From: Chryseobacterium gleum | GTDB taxonomy: Bacteria; Bacteroidota; Bacteroidia; Flavobacteriales_F; PHOS-HE28 | Assembly: GCA_945872795.1 (NCBI GenBank) | Contig: CAMCAZ010000005.1 | Location: 1 to 64,000, forward strand | Direction of reading: 5' to 3' | DNA: 64,000 nt | Shown: positions 57,927-64,000 of the stretch, piece by piece | Numbering within the stretch: the stretch's first letter is position 1 | Layout: each line of letters starts with the position of its first letter | Made by a program: the position numbers and the translations under genes | The notes under the pieces: model-generated | Databases searched by the model: none | What the model was told of the DNA's origin: nothing | What the model saw: the letters and a program-made list of their open reading frames with translations, nothing else

Positions 57927-60560
57927 CTAATTCGAGGTATTGCCGGGCAGGGGCAGGCACTTCAGCGTCCCGTCGGGAAGCAGGGTGATCAGTTCGTGGC
58001 GACCATCCCGGTCCAGGTCAGCGAAACGACCCGGGCCCGCCTGCTCCACCGGAGTGCCGGGAAATACGCCTCCCTCCAGGTCGAAGACGTGCAGCTGCCG
58101 GGCCTCCGGTACGGGCACACTGAGGAGCATAGGCCCATCGCCCGCGCTCTGGAACAATGCCCCGGCCGCTTGGCATCCGGGCACTGTCCGCTGGAACAGG
58201 ACGCGTTCACCCTGACGGACGGAAACACTATCGCCGCCCACCTGGGCTACCGATCGTTCGCCATCACTTCCCACGGGACCGAGCAGGTAGCTGCCCGGGC
58301 CGGCGGGTGCCCGCTGGTCGCGCTCGCCGGAAAGCTGCCCGCGCCACAACCGGCCCTCCCGGTCCACCCAATGGATCGCCGAGCGGCTGATGTCCGTGCC
58401 CGGCGCGATCGACAGCACCCGGGGCGACCCTCCGAGCTCCAGCTTGCTGCGTTCCCGGTCGCTGCCCCGGCGGTCCAGCACACGCACCTTTCCAAGGGTG
58501 TCCACCACGATCAGGTGGTCCTTGTTGCGGATGCGCAGGTGATGCACGGCACACGCGGCAGGTGCGGCCAGTTTCGGCCGTTCCCAGCCGTTCACCGGCA
58601 GGCCGTCCATGCCGTAGTTCATCACCACACCGTTCTGCAGGGTGACGAGGATGCGGTACTCGCCATCCCCTTCGTAGTCGAACACGGCGAGCGGCGCGGA
58701 GATGCGGCTGTCCGTCCGCACCGGGAACCCGCCCACGTCCTTGCCGTTCCGGTCGATGAGGTGGAGGCCTTCCGCCGTGGCGAAGAGCAGCTGCAGTTTT
58801 CCGTTCTTGAACCGGTCCACCTGCTGCACCTCGCCCAGGATGCGGCTTTCCAGCGCCCTGCTCCACAGCACTTTGCCCGTGGTACCCACCAGGTGCAGGC
58901 GGTGCAGGTCATCCTGCACCAGCACTTCATGCGTTCCGTTCGTGTGGTTCACCACGATCTGCGGCAATCCTGATGCGGGAGCGCCCAGGGCCACCTGCCA
59001 GCGTTCGTTGCTTGGCTGCTCCGTAAGGGGTGCGAACTGCAGTGCTGCGGACACATGTATGCTGCCCCGCTGTCCCGGCGTCACCTGCAGGGTGAGGCCA
59101 CCGAAGGATGACCAAAGACCTTGGAGGCTGTCCATGAAAGGTGTCATGTCAGGTCGGGTGCCCTTGGAAAGCAGCGGTGTGGCGCGGGCCACATCACACC
59201 ACCAGCTGGCACCCACCTCACTGGCCATCCGCGACCACCAGGCCGAGGTGCGACCATCTTCGGCAAGGGAATTTCCGTCCAGCCAGGCATCCACAGCCTG
59301 CTGGATCCCCGCGGCCTCAGGGGCGAAGACCACCACATCGCCGAGCACCACCCACCAGGGCCGGCCCAGGTCTGCGAATTCGGGTCCGAGCAGTTCGGCG
59401 TGCATCTGTGCCCGCGGTAGGCGTTGGGCGCGGATCCCGCGATAGCCGATGGTATCGCAGCCTTGCGGGCACAGTGCGGACAGGCGTTCCGAGGCGGCCT
59501 CCGGGGAGGTGGTGGCGAACACGCCCCAAGGTCCCTGTTCGGGCTCGGCGCTGCGGGCAATGCCCACACTTCCCTCCACCCAATGGAACAGGTCGGCCAC
59601 CCAGGCGCTGTCCTGCACCCGGCCGCGGTCCTGGAGGTAGCGTACGGGATCGCTGACCTGCGTGGCCGTGTAGCTGACGGCACGCGTGGGGATGGCTCGG
59701 GCGCCGCTCCAGGCCCCGGGTTCCTGTCCTTGTAAGGCAGTGGCCCAGCTTGTTCCCTCCACGCCCAACAGCAGTCCGCTCAACAGCAGGGCATCGGGTC
59801 GGGTACGCAGGTCCATGGCCAACCAACCCTCGGGTGCTTCGAGACCCTCCAAGGTCTCGCTCGTCAGGCTCAACAGGGCGAGGTCCTTCAGGCGGTCGGG
59901 ACGAAGCAGGACGTGTGCATCACTGCCGGCCCCCAGGGTGGCCAGGGCGCGGGAGAAGATCCCGTCCTGCGCCAGTGATCGGCCTGAACCCCATTGCAGC
60001 AGGGCCTCGTCCATGGTGGCGGTTGAATTGCTGAGCAACCAGAGCCCTTCGCGCACGCAGAACGAGAGCGTGGGAAGTGCCGTGTCCGGACGCACCTGCA
60101 CCACCTCGCCCTTCGTAAGGGCCTGCAGTGCCGTGGCGTCCAGGCCCAGCAGTTCGCTGAAGGCCTTCAGAGGAGCGACGTCCGTGGAGCCGGGGGAACC
60201 CACGAAGAGGCAGCCCATGGCCTCACCGCCATTGCGCATCACCGCAGCGAGCACCGTGGTATTGCGCAGCGCGCCGCGCAGGGCCTCATCGTTCTCCATG
60301 CGCGCCACGGCCCTGGCCAGTAGCGCATCAGCAGCGGCCGCACCGGGCAGGGTGGATAGCGCGGCCCAAAGCTGTGACGTGTGCGTGAAGCGGTCCCAAC
60401 TGACGAAGGCATCGGGCACCGCCACCACGATGGCCGAACGCTCCGGCACGGCCCGCCACGGATCGACGGCCTGGGTGCTGCCGCGGTTCCAGCGGTAGAG
60501 CGTCCAGCCGACGGCAGCAGCAATGGCCAGCAGCAGGAGAACGGAAAGGAGGCGGCGCAT
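57927..60560 (-). CDS. Large membrane-anchored protein of unknown function with C-terminal propeller-like region
   Basis: An 877-residue protein with one N-terminal helix (about residues 4-22, LLSVLLLLAIAAAVGWTLY) and a large extracytoplasmic part. The first about 570 residues resemble no family I can name (early pattern VDPWRAVPERSAIVVAVPDAFVSWDRF). The C-terminal about 300 residues contain repeated strand units with Asp/Gly turns (FDYEGDGEYRILVTLQNG, FADLDRDGRHELITLLPDGTL), as in FG-GAP or PQQ-like propellers. The ATG at 60560 is supported by a TACTTTTG promoter 9 bp upstream. No signal for type IX sorting is seen. Confidence 0.8.
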   Translation of the reverse strand: MRRLLSVLLLLAIAAAVGWTLYRWNRGSTQAVDPWRAVPERSAIVVAVPDAFVSWDRFTHTSQLWAALSTLPGAAAADALLARAVARMENDEALRGALRNTTVLAAVMRNGGEAMGCLFVGSPGSTDVAPLKAFSELLGLDATALQALTKGEVVQVRPDTALPTLSFCVREGLWLLSNSTATMDEALLQWGSGRSLAQDGIFSRALATLGAGSDAHVLLRPDRLKDLALLSLTSETLEGLEAPEGWLAMDLRTRPDALLLSGLLLGVEGTSWATALQGQEPGAWSGARAIPTRAVSYTATQVSDPVRYLQDRGRVQDSAWVADLFHWVEGSVGIARSAEPEQGPWGVFATTSPEAASERLSALCPQGCDTIGYRGIRAQRLPRAQMHAELLGPEFADLGRPWWVVLGDVVVFAPEAAGIQQAVDAWLDGNSLAEDGRTSAWWSRMASEVGASWWCDVARATPLLSKGTRPDMTPFMDSLQGLWSSFGGLTLQVTPGQRGSIHVSAALQFAPLTEQPSNERWQVALGAPASGLPQIVVNHTNGTHEVLVQDDLHRLHLVGTTGKVLWSRALESRILGEVQQVDRFKNGKLQLLFATAEGLHLIDRNGKDVGGFPVRTDSRISAPLAVFDYEGDGEYRILVTLQNGVVMNYGMDGLPVNGWERPKLAAPAACAVHHLRIRNKDHLIVVDTLGKVRVLDRRGSDRERSKLELGGSPRVLSIAPGTDISRSAIHWVDREGRLWRGQLSGERDQRAPAGPGSYLLGPVGSDGERSVAQVGGDSVSVRQGERVLFQRTVPGCQAAGALFQSAGDGPMLLSVPVPEARQLHVFDLEGGVFPGTPVEQAGPGRFADLDRDGRHELITLLPDGTLKCLPLPGNTSN

Positions 60561-60569
60561 GGGACCGTT

Positions 60570-60577
60570 CAAAAGTA
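60570..60577 (-). promoter_or_regulatory. -7 element of the 877-residue protein gene
   Basis: TACTTTTG on the minus strand, a perfect TAnnTTTG match, 9 bp upstream of the ATG at 60560. It excludes the longer upstream reading of the frame. Confidence 0.5.
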
Positions 60578-60642
60578 CCCGGAGACCATGGTGGATCTTC
60601 GTGCGTCCGACGGGCCTTTGCACACGGGCGTGTGGACAGTGC

Positions 60643-61251
60643 TCAGGTGCCTTGAGGCTTCTCCAGCGCCAGCAGCCGGAAGGTCTGGCGGTGCTGGGAG
60701 CAGGGTCCCTCGCGGGCAATGGCAGCCCGATGGTCCAGCGTGGGATAGCCCTTGTTCACGGCCCACCCGTAGGCGGGATGACGGAGGGCCATCAGCTGCA
60801 TGTGCTCGTCGCGGTGGGTCTTGGCCAGGATGCTCGCCGCGGCGATGCTCCGGTAGCGACCATCGCCCTTGATCACGCAGGTGTGCGGAGCGCAGCCATG
60901 ACCCGGAAAACGGTTGCCATCGATCAACAGGTGCTGGGGCCGAACGCTGAGCAGGTCGATGGCCCGTTGCATGGCCGCGAAACTGGCCTGCAGGATGTTG
61001 ATCCGGTCGATCTCCTCGGGGTGAACGAAGGACACGGCCCAGGCCTGGGCCTCCGCTTCGATCAGGATGCGCAGGCGCTCACGGTGGGCGGCGGAAAGTT
61101 TCTTGCTATCGTCCAGCCCCGGCAACTTCAGTCGTGGAGGGAGGATCACCGCAGCGGCCACCACGGGTCCTGCCAGACAACCGCGTCCGGCCTCATCGCA
61201 TCCGGCCTCCAAAAGACCCTTGGTGTGATATGCAGCCAACAGGGCCATCAC
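60643..61251 (-). CDS. rnhB: Ribonuclease HII
   Basis: A 202-residue endonuclease removing RNA from RNA-DNA hybrids and single ribonucleotides. Active-site acidic residues are in EAGCDEAGRGCLAGPVVAAAV (Asp-Glu pair), LLIDGNRF and the C-terminal AAASILAKTHRDEHM; the GxG-type loop is present. Either of two adjacent ATGs may start it. A TATATTCG element ends 3 bp from the first ATG. Confidence 0.94.
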   Translation of the reverse strand: MMALLAAYHTKGLLEAGCDEAGRGCLAGPVVAAAVILPPRLKLPGLDDSKKLSAAHRERLRILIEAEAQAWAVSFVHPEEIDRINILQASFAAMQRAIDLLSVRPQHLLIDGNRFPGHGCAPHTCVIKGDGRYRSIAAASILAKTHRDEHMQLMALRHPAYGWAVNKGYPTLDHRAAIAREGPCSQHRQTFRLLALEKPQGT

Positions 61252-61254
61252 CAG

Positions 61255-61262
61255 CGAATATA
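61255..61262 (-). promoter_or_regulatory. Candidate -7 element of rnhB
   Basis: TATATTCG on the minus strand, within 3 bp of the first ATG, implying a leaderless transcript or use of the second ATG (61248). Confidence 0.4.
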
Positions 61263-61275
61263 ACCCGGATCGGGA

Positions 61276-62421
61276 TCACAAAAGGTCCAGGCCGGCATCG
61301 CGGCACATCCGCGCAAAACTGTCCCACAGGTCGGTCGCGGCATTGTCCCACGTATAGCGTTGCGCCCGCTTCAGGCCCTGTGCGCACAGTTGCTCACGCA
61401 GCGCATCATCGCTCCACATGGTGTACAGCGCCTTGGCGATGTCGGTGACACTGTATGGATCGCAGTAAAGCGCGGCATCGCCGGCCACCTCGGGCAATGC
61501 TGTGGCCCCGGCCGCCACCACGGGAACGCCGCAGCGCATGGCCTCGGCCACGGGGATGCCGAAGCCCTCGAAGTAGCTCACGAAGGCCAGTGCCATGGAG
61601 CCGCCCAAGGCCATCCGCAGATCGGCCTGGCCCAGCCGACCGGTGAACTCCACCCGGTCGCGGTGGCGCATCCCTTCCCAGGCCTGCTTCATGCGGTCAT
61701 CCCACCAGAAGCTCTCGCCCACCACCACCAGCCGCAGATCGCCGGGATGATGGGCCAGCACAAGGTCGAAGGCCTGTAGCAGGCGGGCGATGTTCTTCCG
61801 CGGATGCAGCGAACCCACACAGATGAAATAAGGCGAACCCTTGCCGTAGCGCTCCAAGGCCTGCTGTTTCTCCTCCGCAGAAAGTGGCGTGAAGGTGGAG
61901 CCCACACCATTGTAGACCACGTCGATCCGGCTTTCATCCAGTTCGTAGCGTTTCGCGATGTCCCTGCGGGAATATTCGCTCACCGTGGCCAGCCGGGTGG
62001 CGTGCCGTGCGAAGCGCGGAAAATAGCTGCGGTAGAAGTTCCGGTAGGCGCGCGGCAGGTCCTCCGGATGGTGCTCAAAGTTCAGGTCGTGGATCACCGC
62101 CAGGGTGGGCACCGTGCTGTGCAGCGCGAGGTAGCCATCGGGACTGATGAAGGCATCGGCCTTCAGCGCCTTCAACTTCCGGGGCAGCAGCCAGTCGAAC
62201 CACAGGCGATAGAGCAGCGGGTGCCGTGTGGGCGGTCCCATCACCACCGGGCTCACGTTCGGGGCGTAGATGAAGCGCTTGTCGTAGGCCCTATCGAAGA
62301 GGAACAGGAACTCATGCTCGGGGTGCGCCCGCACGATGCGCTGCAAGGTCTCGTGCGTGAACCAGCCGATGCCCTCCAGCTTGTCGGCGAGCAGCAGGCG
62401 GGTGTTGACGGCGATGCGCAT
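61276..62421 (-). CDS. Glycosyltransferase, family 1 (GT4-like)
   Basis: A 381-residue GT-B enzyme. The C-terminal nucleotide-sugar domain shows YFICVGSLHPRKNIARLLQAF and the acceptor/donor motif SYFEGFGIPVAEAMRCGVPVVAAGATALPEVAGDAALY with the E-x7-E pattern. The N-terminus MRIAVNTRLLLADKLEGIGWFTHETL is typical. The ATG at 62421 is used. It faces a flippase gene, so the region beyond the right edge may hold a surface polysaccharide locus. Confidence 0.9.
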   Translation of the reverse strand: MRIAVNTRLLLADKLEGIGWFTHETLQRIVRAHPEHEFLFLFDRAYDKRFIYAPNVSPVVMGPPTRHPLLYRLWFDWLLPRKLKALKADAFISPDGYLALHSTVPTLAVIHDLNFEHHPEDLPRAYRNFYRSYFPRFARHATRLATVSEYSRRDIAKRYELDESRIDVVYNGVGSTFTPLSAEEKQQALERYGKGSPYFICVGSLHPRKNIARLLQAFDLVLAHHPGDLRLVVVGESFWWDDRMKQAWEGMRHRDRVEFTGRLGQADLRMALGGSMALAFVSYFEGFGIPVAEAMRCGVPVVAAGATALPEVAGDAALYCDPYSVTDIAKALYTMWSDDALREQLCAQGLKRAQRYTWDNAATDLWDSFARMCRDAGLDLL

Positions 62422-62621
62422 GGGGAAGGGGGCAGGCGGGTTCGGAGCTGCAAAGGTGGCGATCCTGGAGCAGGGGTGGCGGACCAACTTCCGTCCATGG
62501 CAAACGTCTCCGCGGGTAGGGTGGAAAGTTCATCCCCCCAAGGTTGATGATGTCGTTCTTCACGCTCGTGGCACTGGCCGCTCGGTGCATTCCCCGCGCT
62601 CTCCTCATCTTCACCCCGCCA

Positions 62622-64000
62622 ATGCAACGCACCTTCCTCACCAACCTGGCCCTGTTGCTGGTGCTGAACCTGCTGGTGAAGCCCTTTTACCTGCTGGGCA
62701 TCGATGCGGGCGTGCAGGATGCCGTGGGGGCATCGGCCTATGGCAGCTACGCGGCCTTGCTGAGCTTGAGCTTCCTGCTGAACATCGTGCTGGACCTGGG
62801 CCTGACGAACTACAACACGCGGAACATCGCCCAGCATACGCACCTGATGGGCAAGTACCTGAGCGGTGTGATCGGTGTGCGCATGGTGCTGGCCGGGCTC
62901 TACGCCCTGTTGACCGTGGTGGTGGGCCTGGTACTGGGCTACAGCGGGGAGCAACTGGGCGTGCTGGGCTGGCTGGTGCTGAACCAGGCGCTGGTGGCCA
63001 GCATCCTCTATCTGCGCAGCAACATCGCGGGCGCCCAGCGCTTCCGGCAGGACAGCCTGTTGAGCGTGCTGGACCGGGTGCTGCTGATCGCCGCGGTGGG
63101 CTGGCTGCTCTGGGCACGCGGCGGCGATGCGCCCTTCCGCATCGAATGGTTCGTGTGGGCCCAGACCGCAGCGTACGGTACCACGCTGCTGGTGGCCCTG
63201 GTGATGACCCTGCGCCTGAGCGGGAAGGTGCGGGTGGGCTGGAACCCCACGTTCAGCCGGGTGGTGCTGAAGCAAAGCTTCCCCTACGCTCTGCTCATCC
63301 TGCTGATGACCTTCTACTACCGCACGGATACCCTGATGCTGGAGCGGATGCTGCCGGACGGTGCCTTCCAGGCCGGGATCTACGCGCAGGGCTTCCGCTT
63401 CTTCGAGGCCTTCAACATGCTGGGCTACCTCTTTGCCGGATTGCTGCTGCCCATCTTCAGCCGGCAGCTGAAGCATCGGGAGGCCGTCGCTCCACTGGTT
63501 GTGTTGGCGCTGCGCCTGGTCCTGGGCGGGTCGCTGGCCGTGGCGGCCTTCGTGCACTGGAACGCGTTGCCCGTGCTGGAGCTGATCTATGACCAGCACG
63601 CGGGCCTTTCCGCCCCGTCCTTCGTACTGCTGATCCATTGTTTCGTGGGGGTGTGCGTGACCTATGTGTTCGGCACCCTGCTCACGGCCTCGGGCGAACT
63701 GCGCCTGCTGAACTGGATGGCCGCGGGAGGGGCACTGCTCAACGTGGCGCTCAACCTGCTACTGATCCCGCGCATGCAGGCCGAAGGCGCCGCCTGGGCG
63801 AGCCTGGCAACGCAACTGCTCACGGCTGCGGTGCAGGTGGTGCTGGCCGGCCGCAGCCATGCCTTGCAGGGTGTGGGTGCCGTCCTGGTGCGGGCGGGCA
63901 TCTATGGCGCCGTGCTGCTGGCCGCGGGTTGGGCCACGCTGGGCTTGGAGCTGGGCTGGCGGGCCCTGGCCTTCGCCGTGCTGGCCGCCGCCGCCGTGTT
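62622..64000 (+). CDS. Polysaccharide flippase/biosynthesis membrane protein (3' partial)
   Basis: An open frame from ATG 62622 to the right edge, 459 codons without a stop. The product is highly hydrophobic with about 12-14 helices, starting MQRTFLTNLALLLVLNLLVKPFYLLG and containing GLTNYNTRNIAQHT, YYRTDTLMLERMLPDGAFQAGIYAQGFRFFEAF and GGALLNVALNLLLIPRM, as in MOP/Wzx-type lipid-linked oligosaccharide flippases. The substrate is unknown. It is divergent from the glycosyltransferase with a 200-bp gap in which no clear promoter was found. Confidence 0.88.
   Translation, partial: MQRTFLTNLALLLVLNLLVKPFYLLGIDAGVQDAVGASAYGSYAALLSLSFLLNIVLDLGLTNYNTRNIAQHTHLMGKYLSGVIGVRMVLAGLYALLTVVVGLVLGYSGEQLGVLGWLVLNQALVASILYLRSNIAGAQRFRQDSLLSVLDRVLLIAAVGWLLWARGGDAPFRIEWFVWAQTAAYGTTLLVALVMTLRLSGKVRVGWNPTFSRVVLKQSFPYALLILLMTFYYRTDTLMLERMLPDGAFQAGIYAQGFRFFEAFNMLGYLFAGLLLPIFSRQLKHREAVAPLVVLALRLVLGGSLAVAAFVHWNALPVLELIYDQHAGLSAPSFVLLIHCFVGVCVTYVFGTLLTASGELRLLNWMAAGGALLNVALNLLLIPRMQAEGAAWASLATQLLTAAVQVVLAGRSHALQGVGAVLVRAGIYGAVLLAAGWATLGLELGWRALAFAVLAAAAV

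Overview
This window comes from a GC-rich member of the Bacteroidota, most likely order Flavobacteriales. The clearest signs are type IX secretion and gliding genes (PorU, PorV, a PorP/SprF protein, GldJ), a fused CcoN-CcoO cytochrome oxidase subunit, a cargo protein with a type IX C-terminal sorting domain, and promoters with the Bacteroidota -7 element TAnnTTTG. Placement below order is not attempted. The DNA is compact chromosomal housekeeping sequence. No insertion sequence, prophage, integrase or CRISPR array was seen, and no gene-free stretch exceeds 300 bp.

Layout. 1-8497 (+): a cbb3 oxidase operon (ccoI partial, ccoS, ccoNO fusion, ccoQ, ccoP, ccoG, ccoH, TauE/SafE-like protein). 8498-15259 (-): a ten-gene, tightly coupled operon with an ECF sigma factor at its head, then crtI, crtB, idi, folE, a photolyase, two tandem 53-residue paralogues of unknown function, an SRPBCC protein and crtZ. 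It reads as a photoprotection operon. 15489-17891 (+): a TonB-dependent receptor. 17913-18249: a degenerate tRNA, two tRNA-Val genes and a terminator. 18261-23859 (-): folC, tonB-like, exbD, exbB, glutamate-type dehydrogenase and anmK. 23907-29234: acyl-CoA dehydrogenase (+), then murF, gldJ and porP/sprF (-). 29412-35199 (+): porU, porV, ispF. 35206-36629 (-): DUF4956 membrane protein and a VTC-type polyphosphate polymerase. 36745-39657 (+): cdd, pdhA, pdhC. 39659-40828 (-): an AAA ATPase whose promoter is covered by two identical palindromes. 40957-44583 (+): rhomboid protease and recG. 44593-46664 (-): a lysoplasmalogenase-like protein and an alkylglycerol-monooxygenase-like protein. 46793-49228 (+): pheT. 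49229-53788 (-): ppa, a type IX cargo protein, hutU and a DUF5522 protein. 53971-54990 (+): glucosaminidase with LysM domains. 54977-62421 (-): truncated haemoglobin, trkA, trkH, an unrecognised 877-residue membrane-anchored protein, rnhB and a glycosyltransferase. 62622-64000 (+): a partial flippase.

How the genes work together. The cco genes build and mature a high-affinity terminal oxidase. The crt/photolyase operon joins pigment synthesis, isoprenoid isomerisation, pterin synthesis and DNA photorepair under one sigma factor. No lycopene cyclase is present, although crtZ is. ExbB, ExbD and the TonB-like protein could energise the TonB-dependent receptor. PorU and PorV process cargo of the kind encoded at 49935-51287.

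The most unusual observations are the tandem 53-residue proteins in the photolyase operon, the double-palindrome promoter of the AAA ATPase, a 59-bp promoter-like sequence repeated upstream of ppa and the cargo gene, and the pairing of AGMO-like and TMEM86/YhhN-like enzymes as a possible ether-lipid breakdown unit.
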